Source: Tahibacter aquaticus (lineage in GTDB: Bacteria > Pseudomonadota > Gammaproteobacteria > Xanthomonadales > Rhodanobacteraceae). Taken from it: a DNA stretch of 64,000 bases. Position numbers and translations under genes: made by a program. The notes under the pieces are model-generated. The model was given only the letters and a program-made list of their open reading frames with translations. It ran no database searches and had not been told where the DNA came from. The stretch spans positions 242,020 to 306,019 of the forward strand of contig NZ_SNZH01000003.1 in assembly GCF_004363655.1 (NCBI RefSeq), written 5' to 3'. Position 1 is the first letter of the stretch; each line of letters starts with the position of its first letter. Shown here one piece after another: positions 52,282 to 62,007 of the stretch.

Positions 52282-53439
52282 ATGCACAATTCTGCAAATC
52301 CTTCCGGGTCGCTGTCCGCGCTGACGACGCCGTGCCTGCTGCTGGACGAAGCACGCCTGCAACGCAATATCGACCGCATGAATGTGCGTGCCGACATGTT
52401 TGGTGTGCAGCTGCGGCCGCATGTGAAGACGGCCAAGAGTACCCAGGTGGCACGGCGCATCTTCGGCGATGCTACCGGACCGATCACCGTATCGACCCTG
52501 CGCGAAGCCGAATACTTCTTCGCCGACGGTTTCGACGACATTCTCTACGCTGTATCGATGGTGCCGGCCAAGGTCGCCCGGGCCGCTGCATTGGCCCGCG
52601 CTGGAGCGCGCCTGCGCTTCGTCACCGACGATATGGCCAATGCCCAGGCGATTGCGGCTGCGGCAGAGCGGGAAGGCGTGCACTTCGAGATGCTGGTCGA
52701 GATCGATGCCGATGGCCACCGTGCCGGCCTGAGGCCCGACGACAGTCGCATTGTGGATATTGCGCGATCGCTGCAATCGACGCCGCAACTGCGCTTTGCC
52801 GGCGTGATGACGCATGCTGGCGCTTCCTACGACTGCGTCGGCGCCGCGGCCCTGCGTGTGCATGCGCGCCTGGAGCGCGATGCCGTCGTGCACGCGGCGC
52901 AGGCTCTACGCGACGCAGGGCTGGCTTGCGAGTGCGTCAGCCTGGGCTCGACGCCGACCCTGACCTTCGTCGAAGACCTGAGCGGCGTGACCGAGGCGCG
53001 CGTCGGCGTATATGTGTTCAACGATCTGGTGCAGAGCAATCTCGGCGTCTGCCGCCTGGACGATATCGCGCTGTCGGTGCTGACGACCGTGGTCAGCCAC
53101 AAGCGCGATACCGGCCGTCTGATCGTCGACGCCGGTGGGCTGGCCCTGTCCAAGGACCACGGCACGGCGCGCCAGGCCATCGACTACGGTTACGGCCAGG
53201 TGTGCAGCGAAGACGGCCACGTTCTACCCGGCCTGCGCGTGTGCGAGGTGAACCAGGAGCACGGCCTGATCGCGGCCGTTGCAGACACCGACGCCGCGGC
53301 GATGTTCGATGCCTTGCCGATCGGCACGCGCCTGCGCCTGCTGCCCAACCACGCCTGCATGACCGCGGCGGCCTACGAAAGCTATCACGTGGATACCGCA
53401 TGCGGATGGGAGCAGTGGCCACGGTGTAATGGCTGGTAG
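52282..53439 (+). CDS. DSD1-family PLP enzyme (D-threonine aldolase-like)
   Basis: Pyridoxal-phosphate enzyme of 385 residues with the alanine-racemase-type barrel. The PLP lysine is Lys49 in LRPHVKTAKS. Other motifs are EIDADGHRAGL, GVMTHAG and, in the C-terminal domain, NQEHG and PNHACMT, which supply His and Cys for a divalent metal. Members cleave D-threonine or similar D-hydroxy amino acids, or deaminate D-serine; which applies here cannot be decided. Divergent from the ArsR operon, about 260 bp away. Confidence 0.9.
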   Translation: MHNSANPSGSLSALTTPCLLLDEARLQRNIDRMNVRADMFGVQLRPHVKTAKSTQVARRIFGDATGPITVSTLREAEYFFADGFDDILYAVSMVPAKVARAAALARAGARLRFVTDDMANAQAIAAAAEREGVHFEMLVEIDADGHRAGLRPDDSRIVDIARSLQSTPQLRFAGVMTHAGASYDCVGAAALRVHARLERDAVVHAAQALRDAGLACECVSLGSTPTLTFVEDLSGVTEARVGVYVFNDLVQSNLGVCRLDDIALSVLTTVVSHKRDTGRLIVDAGGLALSKDHGTARQAIDYGYGQVCSEDGHVLPGLRVCEVNQEHGLIAAVADTDAAAMFDALPIGTRLRLLPNHACMTAAAYESYHVDTACGWEQWPRCNGW

Positions 53440-53484
53440 CCTCGCCGGGTAGGCAGTTTCTACCCAAGACCGAGTTGACCTGAA

Positions 53485-53713
53485 TCAGCCGCTGGCGGCA
53501 GGAACGTCGGATTGAACGATCTGGCTGGGCGGCAGGAGTATGGCGGTAGCACGTATCAGACGCGCTTTGCCGCCCATATCGGCCGAGCCGATGTCCAGCC
53601 CGCAGGAAGGCAACCAATCGGGTAACGATTTAAACCAATACACCCTGCGTGCCGCTCAGGGGGCATGCGCTGATCAAATAAGGGGCAAGCAGGGTTTTCA
53701 AGCGTGCTTTCAT
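53485..53713 (-). pseudogene. Truncated, frameshifted remnant of a duplicated secreted protease
   Basis: On the minus strand an AAGGAAAGGAGG ribosome site precedes ATG 53713 and a signal-peptide-like start (MKARLKTLLAPYLISAC) that stops at TAA 53630. One frame over, from 53619 to a stop at 53485, 45 codons encode DWLPSCGLDIGSADMGGKAR, then LIRATAILLPPSQIVQSDVP. This matches the N terminus of the intact protease at 53825-56035 (DWVSPCGTAIGGADMGEKTR...) at 29 of 40 residues. The copy has lost its remainder, so it is a decayed tandem duplicate. Confidence 0.85.
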
Positions 53714-53824
53714 GCCTCCTTTCCTTGCTGTACAGAGCAGATGCTGCCGCGAAGCGGTGCGAATACGATTGCCTGAGGAAGCCAGGCCGGCGGCGCCGGC
53801 CTGGCTGGCTAGCGATGAATCGCC

Positions 53825-56035
53825 TTACGGAGGGCAGGCGCCCGGCGTGCCCTTGAGCTTGAGTTGCCAGTGCGTCGCCATGCCGCGCACGCTATTGACC
53901 ACCTGGTCGGCAATCTGCAGCGTCCAGGTACCGGCGGCCGGATGATTGAGGAAGGTGTCCAGATTCGAGCCCGATGGCGGTAGCAGGGCGCCGCGGTTGA
54001 CCCGCAGCGAAGTGATGGAATAACCGCCGTAGACGCCGGGTTCGTAAGGCCAGTTGCTCGGTTCTGCCGCTCCGTCCCAGATCTGTGCGCGCAGGCCGGC
54101 AGGATTGATCAGGTACAGATCGAGGTCCGGCTTCCAGAACTGGAAAATGCCGTTTCCGTTGAGAGTCGGATCACGCACGAAACCTGCACTGACCTCGATG
54201 TCGCCGACACAAAAAGCCTGGGAGACATTCACTGTGCTGACGGTGGGGTCGAGCGTGGCCGCTTCGGGTACCAGGGCCAGTATCTCCGCACCTACAGTGA
54301 GATCGCGCTTGTCCAACACAATGGCCTCTGTGCGCTGCGAGTCCGAGTCCGGATTGTGGCAGCGGCTCGTGTCGGAAAAGACCAGGTTTGCGCTGTTCTC
54401 CGCAATGGGCAGTGCATTGGCCTGTGCATTGTCCAGCGCCATGGTGATGACGACACTGTCGCCCGGCGTTCCCTGCGCGGACAGGTCGTAGCCGACGAGC
54501 AAGGTTCCTGATGGCGGAACGGACTGGCCGTCGATACGCAACCAAGCCGCCGTGGTGCTGACCTCGACCCGCACCGCAGTCGGTCTGGGGTTACGTAGCG
54601 TGTACTGCACTTGTGGAGGAAGGTACGGACTGGCCACGCCTTGAAAGCGATTGGATGCAGGCGCCTCGATCTGGAAGTCGGTAAGGCCGACTTCCAGGCG
54701 GTGCTTGATGCGATCACCGAAATTGTGCGTCGTATCGGCAAAGGAAACGCTCTGCTCGTAAACGCCGCAGCGGGCGATCGCGGCGCTGGAAACTGTTACC
54801 GTCTTTGTTGCGGACGTGCCAGGTAAAAGAGTGCCGCTGCTGCTGCTCATGCTGAGCAAAGTCGGGTTGCCCGGCGCTGGCGGCACAACGCTGGCCGAAT
54901 AGTCGACAGACGCTGTGGTTCTGCCGTCCACGCGCAATTCATAGGGAAAGCTTGTCGACGCCAGCGTGCCGCCGAACGGAATTACCTGGATCACATCCTG
55001 CAAAGGTGTGACCAGCAATTCGGCGGCAGGTACTTCGGCGGCGAAGGTCTTGATCGATCCCATATTGAGCAAACTGGTGTAGGTTCCCGGAAACGCCGCA
55101 TCGGCGGGACATACGTTCGAAAACGAGTAATAGCCGGGCATGCTGGTGCTGGCGTCGAACTGCATGCAGCCAAAACCAACGGGCGAGCCTACCGAAGTTT
55201 CAACAAATCCCTTGGTGAGGTTGTACAGCGGAGAGCCGGAGCTGCCGTCCAGCAATGCATAGTTGCGGTAGCGCGGCACTACAGTGGGCGGACGCGAACC
55301 GAGAGCGTCCGTCATCATGCCGACGAACCCCACGTCCTTGGACAGCTTCTGCGCCAGACGTTCAGGATGGCCGGCCATGGCATGGTGGTCACCCAACTGC
55401 GGATCGCCGTCGCGACGCAGGCGCAAGAACGATCGATCGGTACGCGGTGTTGTCAGGCGGAATGCCGCGTAATCGAAACGCGAGTCCGTGATGGTCGACG
55501 GGATGGAATCGGGGAAATCCGCGAGGACAGGGCCATGCGGCGGAAAAATGATGTTGGCCGCCGGAATATGATCGAAGTCGGGAGGTTGGCAACTGGTGCC
55601 GCCGACGGGGATTTGCGGGCGCATATCGAAGACGATGGCATAGGCATTCTGGTCGAATTGGCCGTGCGAAGCGGTGACGATGATGTCAGGAGCCACCAGG
55701 TATCCGGCGCGGCCATTGGGCGACATCTGCGGTTCGCCGTAGAACTGCACACCGGGAACCAGGGGATAGCCGAAGATACTGGTAAAACCGCCGGTTTGCG
55801 CCGAGAGCCGGTAATAGCCGGGGACATCGGAAGGTACCAGCTGGCTGGGTGGTAGCAGCGCCGCTGTTGCGCGGATAAGGCGGGTTTTCTCGCCCATGTC
55901 GGCACCGCCGATAGCCGTGCCGCAGGGCGATACCCAGTCGGGGAAAGTTTGCGCAGTTGCGACTGGCGCGATGGCCGTCAGAGCGAAAGCGGCCAATATG
56001 CAACGGGTGAGCAAGGTTTTTGGAATAGTGTTCAT
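53825..56035 (-). CDS. Secreted trypsin-like serine protease with C-terminal P domain
   Basis: Exported protein of 736 residues. Signal peptide (CILAAFALTAIAPVATAQ), then a trypsin-type domain with likely triad His124 (IVTASHGQFD), Asp188 (SRFDYAAFRL) and Ser266 (LLDGSSGSP). The middle part is Ig-like beta domains, and the last 100 residues form a proprotein-convertase-type P domain (FQFWKPDLDLYLINPAG, NHPAAGTWTLQIADQV). ATG 56035 has AGGA in front. The degenerate copy of its N terminus lies just beyond its 3' end. It probably acts outside the cell or in the envelope. Confidence 0.87.
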   Translation of the reverse strand: MNTIPKTLLTRCILAAFALTAIAPVATAQTFPDWVSPCGTAIGGADMGEKTRLIRATAALLPPSQLVPSDVPGYYRLSAQTGGFTSIFGYPLVPGVQFYGEPQMSPNGRAGYLVAPDIIVTASHGQFDQNAYAIVFDMRPQIPVGGTSCQPPDFDHIPAANIIFPPHGPVLADFPDSIPSTITDSRFDYAAFRLTTPRTDRSFLRLRRDGDPQLGDHHAMAGHPERLAQKLSKDVGFVGMMTDALGSRPPTVVPRYRNYALLDGSSGSPLYNLTKGFVETSVGSPVGFGCMQFDASTSMPGYYSFSNVCPADAAFPGTYTSLLNMGSIKTFAAEVPAAELLVTPLQDVIQVIPFGGTLASTSFPYELRVDGRTTASVDYSASVVPPAPGNPTLLSMSSSSGTLLPGTSATKTVTVSSAAIARCGVYEQSVSFADTTHNFGDRIKHRLEVGLTDFQIEAPASNRFQGVASPYLPPQVQYTLRNPRPTAVRVEVSTTAAWLRIDGQSVPPSGTLLVGYDLSAQGTPGDSVVITMALDNAQANALPIAENSANLVFSDTSRCHNPDSDSQRTEAIVLDKRDLTVGAEILALVPEAATLDPTVSTVNVSQAFCVGDIEVSAGFVRDPTLNGNGIFQFWKPDLDLYLINPAGLRAQIWDGAAEPSNWPYEPGVYGGYSITSLRVNRGALLPPSGSNLDTFLNHPAAGTWTLQIADQVVNSVRGMATHWQLKLKGTPGACPP

Positions 56036-56771
56036 AGGTCCTGTGCCTTTGGTTAAGGAGCGAAACGTGCGCGGTCCGCGTCGCGACGCCGGGGACACGG
56101 CAGCAGACTTCTGCGGTAACTGCCGCACTGGCGGTGGGGAGTCAGTGCGGCGCCGCGGTCTACGCACTGCTAATCGCTATACGAGGCCGTTCATGGTCAG
56201 GCCGCGTGCACAGAGCACGCGACTTGATCTGATTCGAGGCGGTAACGACGTGGCGGGCCTGACGTTGTTCAGTCGCAGGCGCTGACAGGCCGCAGTCGCC
56301 GGTTGAGTTCCAGCAATTGCGCCTCGTACTTTTCGTCGGGCATGTCGTTGGCGCAGGCGATGGCCAGCAGTTGCCGCAGCTGGCGACGCGCGTTGCGGCC
56401 AAAGGCTGGGCGAGCGGGCAACTGTGTCGGGGAATGAGGGAAATGCAATGTTTTGAACAAAGCTAAAGGTTTGCAAGGCATGTCGTTGGTTTCTCGCGAG
56501 CTTGAAGGACAGGGGCGTCCGATGATCGCGCAGGCAGCTGCACCGCCAGGGAGCGGTGACTGGTACTGCATCGGTCGGTGTCGTCGCGCTCAGTGCGGCC
56601 CTGTTGCAGGGGGCGGACGACTGGGCGAAGTATGGCGGGAGGCGGTCTCAGGGGCTGCGATGCAGCGGCCCAAATGGCGCGAAATACTCAGGCGGCCGCG
56701 CCAGCAACGCGGCTGGAATGCGCTGTCTGGTCTGATGCCGCCGGGCGGCGCCCAGAGCCGCCCAGGCGAAT
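56036..56771. other. Region of 736 bp with at most one small gene
   Basis: Apart from the possible 70-codon frame at 56269-56481, only arginine-rich shadow frames are seen. The last part before 56772 may hold the 3' untranslated end of the GMC oxidoreductase gene. Confidence 0.45.
56269..56481 (-). CDS. Possible small hypothetical protein
   Basis: A 70-residue frame, MPCKPLALFKTLHFPHSPTQ at the start, then a helical RRQLRQLLAIACANDMPDEK and YEAQLLELNRRL. The composition is more protein-like than other short frames in the region, but there is no good ribosome site and no family match. It could be a gene or chance. Confidence 0.4.
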   Translation of the reverse strand: MPCKPLALFKTLHFPHSPTQLPARPAFGRNARRQLRQLLAIACANDMPDEKYEAQLLELNRRLRPVSACD

Positions 56772-58379
56772 TTAGGCGGCGGCGTGCGGAATTGTCTGGC
56801 CGGCCTGCAACAGCAAGTCTGCGGCCCGCTCGGCAATCATCACGGTCGGTGCATTGGTATTGCCGCCCGGCAGTACGGGCATCACCGAAGCATCGACGAC
56901 ACGCAGATTGTCGACGCCGCGTACGCGCAACTCGCTGTCGACGACGGCTTCGCTGTCGTTGCCCATGCGGCAGGTGCCGACCGGGTGATAGATCGATTCG
57001 GCCTTGCGCCGGATGAAGCCGATCAGGTCGGCGTCGCTGACCGCGCTGCTGCCAGGGAAGATTTCCTCGCCGCGATACGGAGCGAATGCCGCCTGCGCGA
57101 GGATCTGGCGCGATGTGCGCGCCGCTTCGACCAGCATGCGCAGATCGAAGCCTTCGCTGTCGCTGAGATAGTTGGCATGGATGGCGACCTTCTCGGCCGG
57201 ATCGGCCGAGCGCAAGGCGAGGTGGCCACGGCTGCGCGGACGCAGCGCACACGCGTGCAAGGTATAGCCGAAGCCGGGCAGGCGATTGCGGCCGTGATCG
57301 TCCAGCAAGGCCGGCACGAAATGGAATTGCAGGTCGCACCGTTCGTCGGGTGCCAGCGCGCTGCGCACGAAGCCGCCGGCTTCTGCAATGTTCGACGTGC
57401 CGATGCCGCTGCGGCGCAGCAGGAATTCCAGCGCAATGGCGATGTCGTTCGTCTTGTCGTAGGTGATCGGCTGGGTGCAGCGGGTCAGCGTGCAGATATC
57501 CAGGTGATCCTGCAGGTTGGCGCCGACACTGGCATTGTCCACTTCGATTCGAATGCCGTGAGCACGCAGCTGCGCGGCCGGGCCTATGCCCGAGAGTAGC
57601 AGCAGCTGCGGTGAATTCAGCGCGCCGCCACTCAGAATTACCTGGCTCGCCTCGGCGCGCACGCGCTTGCCGTGACGGTGGTATTCCACGCCGACGGCAC
57701 GGCCGTTGGCGAGGACGACGCGTTCGGTAGTCGCCCGCGTGATCACGCTCAGATTGGGCCGCCCGCGCGCGGGCTTGAGGTAGCCCTGGGCGGTAGAGCA
57801 GCGTGCGCCGTTTTTCTGGGTCACCTGGTAGTAGCCGAAGCCAGCCTGGCTGGGGCCATTGAAATCGGTGCTGACGGGGTAGCCTAGCGCGGCGGCAGCG
57901 TCGATCGCCGCTTGCGACAGCGTGTTGTGGTGGCGCAGGTTGGAAACTGCGAGCGGGCCGTCGCTGCCGTGCAGTCCGTCGGCGCCGCGCTCGTTGCCTT
58001 CGCTGCGGCGAAAATACGGCAGTACGCCATTCCAGTTCCAGCGTTCATCGCCGCTGAGCCGGGCCCATTCGTCGTAGTCGCGACCATCGCCGCGGATATA
58101 GCACATCGCGTTGATCGAACTCGATCCGCCCAGCACTTTGCCCCGCGGCCACCACAGGCGGCGATTGTCCAGCTGCGCCTCGGGCTCGGTGGAATAATCC
58201 CAATTGACGCCTTTTTTGCCGACCAGCTTGGACAGGCCGGCGGGCATATGGATGAACGGATGCCAGTCGCTGCCGCCGGCTTCCAGCAACAGTACGCGGT
58301 GATTTGGGTTGGCACTGAGGCGATTGGCCAGCACGCAACCGGCTGAGCCGGCGCCGACGATGATGTAGTCGTAAGTCAT
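56772..58379 (-). CDS. GMC-family FAD-dependent oxidoreductase (choline dehydrogenase-like)
   Basis: Flavoenzyme of 535 residues that oxidises an alcohol. The FAD-binding motif is IIVGAGSAGCVLANRL at the N terminus, the GMC signatures are PRGKVLGGSSSINAM and GALNSPQLLLLSGIGP, and the catalytic His465 lies in YHPVGTCRMG. No partner genes of the betaine pathway are present, so the substrate may be another alcohol. Single gene on the minus strand. Confidence 0.93.
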   Translation of the reverse strand: MTYDYIIVGAGSAGCVLANRLSANPNHRVLLLEAGGSDWHPFIHMPAGLSKLVGKKGVNWDYSTEPEAQLDNRRLWWPRGKVLGGSSSINAMCYIRGDGRDYDEWARLSGDERWNWNGVLPYFRRSEGNERGADGLHGSDGPLAVSNLRHHNTLSQAAIDAAAALGYPVSTDFNGPSQAGFGYYQVTQKNGARCSTAQGYLKPARGRPNLSVITRATTERVVLANGRAVGVEYHRHGKRVRAEASQVILSGGALNSPQLLLLSGIGPAAQLRAHGIRIEVDNASVGANLQDHLDICTLTRCTQPITYDKTNDIAIALEFLLRRSGIGTSNIAEAGGFVRSALAPDERCDLQFHFVPALLDDHGRNRLPGFGYTLHACALRPRSRGHLALRSADPAEKVAIHANYLSDSEGFDLRMLVEAARTSRQILAQAAFAPYRGEEIFPGSSAVSDADLIGFIRRKAESIYHPVGTCRMGNDSEAVVDSELRVRGVDNLRVVDASVMPVLPGGNTNAPTVMIAERAADLLLQAGQTIPHAAA

Positions 58380-58820
58380 TCCATACGCCCCGGGGAGGAC
58401 TGCGCGAGGCTAGGTTCCATGGCTAGAGCAGATGCTCCATCGCACTGCAGCATCGGTGGGATGAAAAGTCGAAAATCCTTTGTTTCGCCTAGTCTTAGAC
58501 GCTGGGATGCGGTTCTGGTCCAATAGTCGGGTTCGCACAAGACAGTCTGGGCCGTGCTCATGGAAGGATTCCGGCCCCGCTGCAGCGACATACCGTACCG
58601 GTCGGTGTTGTCGCCGCGAACGGTATGGCACGCGCCCTCGCGTGATCCTGGTTGCCGCCGTCTGTCGATAGTGCATTGGACGCCGCCGAATTGCCCGGCG
58701 TCCTATTCATGTCGGTGCGCGGACATTTGCCGCAATTACATCGAATGCAGTCAATTTCGCCGAGGATTTCCCCTGATGCCCTGTGGCACCACGTCCTTTC
58801 GTCTGGGCAAAGGATATGTC
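58380..58820. other. Divergent intergenic region, 441 bp
   Basis: No gene seen. The segment is between the GMC oxidoreductase and the delta-60-repeat gene and should hold both promoters. I do not see a convincing -35/-10 pair. Confidence 0.4.
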
Positions 58821-60977
58821 ATGAAAACATTTGCACGAATCACATGGTATGCGCAGCGTGTTGCGCTCGCTGCCCCGTTGGGTCTGGTCGGCGTTGCGCA
58901 CGGCCAGATGCCCGAACCGCTGGTACGGCCTGATATCGAGCTGGTCGATGTCGGCGAAATTCAGAGCGTGGCCGACCAACCGCACTACGGATTGCTTATC
59001 GCTGGCACGTTTACCCGGGTCAACGGCGAGACACGCAATGGCCTTGCACGCATGGTTCACGGCAATACCGATCCGAACTGGAACCCGAATCCGAGCTGGC
59101 TGGGCTCCGTTCCGCTGGTGCCGCGACGCGTCAGGATGTCGCCCGACGGCGGCGTCTTCGTTTCTGGCGACCTGGTCGAGATCGCCGGCCATGGCGTCGA
59201 TTGCATCGTCAAGCTGAAGCCCGATGGTCAGCTCGATACGGCATGGACTGCGCCGACGACGAACTGCGACTTCGATCCCGTGTTCGATCGCGAAGGATGG
59301 ATGTACTTCATCGACAGTGATCACAGTGTGCGGCGCACGCGACTGGACGTTGGCGGCAGCGCCGACCCCTACTGGACGCATTGGCCGGCGAACGGATTCG
59401 CCGAGCCCTACAAGCTGATGCTGGAGTTCGGCGACTCGCTGTATGTGGCGTCGAAAACCGTTCGCTGGAACCAGACGCTGATTGGCAAGGTGCCGACGAC
59501 ATTGAACGGATACGAACTCTGGAGCAGGGAAGACCAATACGACACCGTTGTAGCCATGCAGCAGAGTGAATATGGCGTCGTCTATCTGGCCTATGCGCAG
59601 GGGACGATTCGCAAGTTCGACGCGCGAAATGGCAGTTTGTCCGATGCGATAATGCCGAACCCAGCCTTGGCCGGTGTGCGGAATATGAAGCTCGCCAGTT
59701 CGGGTTTCGATGAACATCTGTTCGTTGCTGCCTCGGGTGGCGTACGCAAGTTTTCTACCAACGGTTCTGACCTGGCCAGCTACCCGCATGCCCAGCGAGA
59801 TTTTGTCAATGAAATGATCCCCAGCGGCAGTAGCGTGCTGCTGGCGGGCAAGTTTTCTGCCGTGGACGGCCAGGAAAGCCAGAGCCTCCTCGCTATTCAC
59901 GGCGGCGGCACGCCAGGCCCTTCGGCTACTTACGAAATCACCGGTCCCGGAAAGATCGAGGAAGTTGTCGCTCAGTCCAACGGCGGCGCCATCGTGCGGG
60001 GCAGCTTCATCAAGGCGGACAAGCTGCCGCGCCGGGAGATTTTCCGGCTGACGCCGGAGGGTATTGTCGATCCGGGCTGGTCGGTGCAGGCCAACGATGG
60101 CATCAATCACGTTGTCATCGGCAGCGATAGCGCCGTGTATATTGGTGGAAGTTTTACCAATATTGTTGGAGGGGTGTTTCCCTTGCGTTTTCTCGCCAAG
60201 CTGGATGCCGCTTCGGGCAGTCCCCTCTCCTGGTGGGGGCCGAGCCTGGGTCTGCAGTATGCGCCGCTGGACCTGGCCATCGACGCGCAGGACCGGATCT
60301 ACGTGGCGCCGCCCGTACAGCAGGCAAATCTGGGTGTGCGCCGCGTATTGGTAACGCCCGACGGTGAGCCTGACCAGAACTGGGGGCCGATCCACGTATC
60401 GAACATGGGTGGTATCGATCTGGTTGGTGACTATCTGTACCTGCAATCGAATCAGCCGAACACAATCGATATTTTCCGGGCTGAGCTGGTCGCTGGCACC
60501 AGCGGGACGAGCGGCTGGTATTTTGCGCTGCAAAATGGCAACAGTGTGCCTGCGCTGAATGCGATCGGCGCCGATGGCGTCGGTAAATTGCTCCTCGGCG
60601 GTCGTTTCGAGTGGTACGGGAGCGGCGACGTGCGTCGCAATCTGCTTCGCCTTGATTCTGTGGGCGGGGTGGACGAAAGCTGGTTGCCGCAAGTCAACGG
60701 CGGTGTGAACGACATCGCCGTCGATGCCGCCGGCGAAATCTATATTGCCGGCGATTTCACGACGGTCGGTACGCAGGCCAGCAATGGCTTGGCCAGGCTG
60801 TCGCCCATCGATGCGACGCCGCGCGCTGACTGGATGCCGGCCCATGGCGCGAGTTCGATCTGTGTAGCCGATGCGCAGCGCCTGTTCGTCGTCGGCGACG
60901 ACTGGCGCAACACGTTTGTTGCCTTGCCGCTGTCGGTCGGCGGTGGTGGTGAGGTGCCGGCGATCGAGCGGAACTGA
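58821..60977 (+). CDS. Secreted delta-60-repeat beta-propeller protein
   Basis: Exported protein of 718 residues. The ATG at 58821 follows AAGGA and begins a signal peptide (WYAQRVALAAPLGLVGVAHGQ). The remainder consists of delta-60 (DUF5122) repeats with the pattern IAGTFTRVNGETRNGLARM, IGGSFTNIVGG and IYIAGDFTTVGTQASNGLA, separated by DPNWNPN-like turns. These fold into beta propellers in other bacteria. No catalytic site is visible; probably a surface or periplasmic binding protein. A large inverted repeat follows its stop. Confidence 0.85.
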   Translation: MKTFARITWYAQRVALAAPLGLVGVAHGQMPEPLVRPDIELVDVGEIQSVADQPHYGLLIAGTFTRVNGETRNGLARMVHGNTDPNWNPNPSWLGSVPLVPRRVRMSPDGGVFVSGDLVEIAGHGVDCIVKLKPDGQLDTAWTAPTTNCDFDPVFDREGWMYFIDSDHSVRRTRLDVGGSADPYWTHWPANGFAEPYKLMLEFGDSLYVASKTVRWNQTLIGKVPTTLNGYELWSREDQYDTVVAMQQSEYGVVYLAYAQGTIRKFDARNGSLSDAIMPNPALAGVRNMKLASSGFDEHLFVAASGGVRKFSTNGSDLASYPHAQRDFVNEMIPSGSSVLLAGKFSAVDGQESQSLLAIHGGGTPGPSATYEITGPGKIEEVVAQSNGGAIVRGSFIKADKLPRREIFRLTPEGIVDPGWSVQANDGINHVVIGSDSAVYIGGSFTNIVGGVFPLRFLAKLDAASGSPLSWWGPSLGLQYAPLDLAIDAQDRIYVAPPVQQANLGVRRVLVTPDGEPDQNWGPIHVSNMGGIDLVGDYLYLQSNQPNTIDIFRAELVAGTSGTSGWYFALQNGNSVPALNAIGADGVGKLLLGGRFEWYGSGDVRRNLLRLDSVGGVDESWLPQVNGGVNDIAVDAAGEIYIAGDFTTVGTQASNGLARLSPIDATPRADWMPAHGASSICVADAQRLFVVGDDWRNTFVALPLSVGGGGEVPAIERN

Positions 60978-61033
60978 TCGCGGTGCGGCTTAATTCTTAC
61001 CCGGTTGGTCTGATGATTGCCTTGAACTGACCT

Positions 61034-61110
61034 TGCGGCGCAATTCACTGCGTTCATCGCGCCTTGCCTCGTAGCGGCAGGGCGCGATGAACGCAGTGAA
61101 TTGCGCCGCA
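61034..61110. repeat. Long perfect inverted repeat between convergent genes
   Basis: Two 30-bp arms (61034-61063 and 61081-61110) are exact reverse complements; the stem continues for 5 bp more with one mismatch, leaving a 7-base tip. The arms hold GGCGCAATTCACTGCG and ATCGCGCC. It may be a transcription terminator for both neighbours, although no T run follows. Confidence 0.9.
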
Positions 61111-61126
61111 TTGGTATGCAAACCGC

Positions 61127-61954
61127 TCAGGCCAGCACGTGCACCGTATCGCCTACACGCACGGTGCCGAGGTTGCGCGCGATCAGGTTCTGGCCGAAGG
61201 TCACACCGCTGGGCGTGCGGCGGTAGCTGGTCAGGGTTTTCAGCGGCTCGCCGTCGCTGCTGCGTTCGCCGCGCAGCGGATCGACGGTAGTGAAGATGCA
61301 GCGCGTACACGGCTTGACCAGATCGAATTCCACCTCGCCGATGCGGACGCGCTTCCAGTCGTCTTCCGCATGCGGCGCGGTGCCGGCGACGACGAGGTTG
61401 GGACGGAAATTGAGCATGCCGACCGGATTGGCCAGGCGCTGGTTGAGCTGCTCCAGCGCCGCCTGGCTGATCAGCAATTGTGGATAGCCATCGGCAAAGC
61501 TGACTTCGTCGCCGGGCTGGCCGTAGTCGGGGTTCACCGCGCGATGCGCGGCGTCGTCCATATGCACCAGATGCAGGCTGGTGCCGAGATAGCGGCCAAG
61601 CCATGCGCCTGCAGCGGCATCGGCGCGCAAGGCATCGACCTGGTTTTTCCACACTTCCACGCTGAGCCGTGCTGCGGTCGGCGCTGGCGTGGCTATTTCC
61701 AGCGCCGGCATGCCGGGTGCTTCCAGGCGCAGGCCCTGCGCCAGCGGCGTGGCGCAGATCAGCGGCATACGCGCATACAGGCGTCCGGTGACGAACTTGC
61801 CTTTGTCGTCGACGATCATCCAGCGCCGGTCCTGGGCCAGGCCGCGGGGCTGTACGTCGATCTGCTGCGGCGCCACGGCGGCGCAGGACTTGACCGGATA
61901 TATATAGAGAGCGGAGAGCGTCGGCTGCATGCGTCGATTATGCATCGCCACCAT
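61127..61954 (-). CDS. MOSC domain protein (YcbX-like)
   Basis: Protein of about 275 residues with an N-terminal MOSC-associated beta barrel (LYIYPVKSCAAVAPQ, LAQDRRWMIVDDKG) and a C-terminal MOSC domain (NFRPNLVVAG, EFDLVKPCTRCIFTTVD), in which CTRC holds the molybdenum-binding Cys. Members act with molybdenum cofactor, for example in detoxification of N-hydroxylated bases. It lacks the ferredoxin domain of E. coli YcbX. The start may be 61954 or the ATG at 61930 (MQPTLSALYIYP). Confidence 0.9.
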   Translation of the reverse strand: MVAMHNRRMQPTLSALYIYPVKSCAAVAPQQIDVQPRGLAQDRRWMIVDDKGKFVTGRLYARMPLICATPLAQGLRLEAPGMPALEIATPAPTAARLSVEVWKNQVDALRADAAAGAWLGRYLGTSLHLVHMDDAAHRAVNPDYGQPGDEVSFADGYPQLLISQAALEQLNQRLANPVGMLNFRPNLVVAGTAPHAEDDWKRVRIGEVEFDLVKPCTRCIFTTVDPLRGERSSDGEPLKTLTSYRRTPSGVTFGQNLIARNLGTVRVGDTVHVLA

Positions 61955-62007
61955 GCCGCCCGCCCGCCCATGGTAGGCTTGCGCGGCCTTGTCGCCGGGG
62001 ATGTCGC

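Noticed and set aside
58707-60845. A 712-codon open frame antisense to the delta-60-repeat gene
   Set aside because: Shadow frame; delta-60 repeats on the plus strand explain the sequence.
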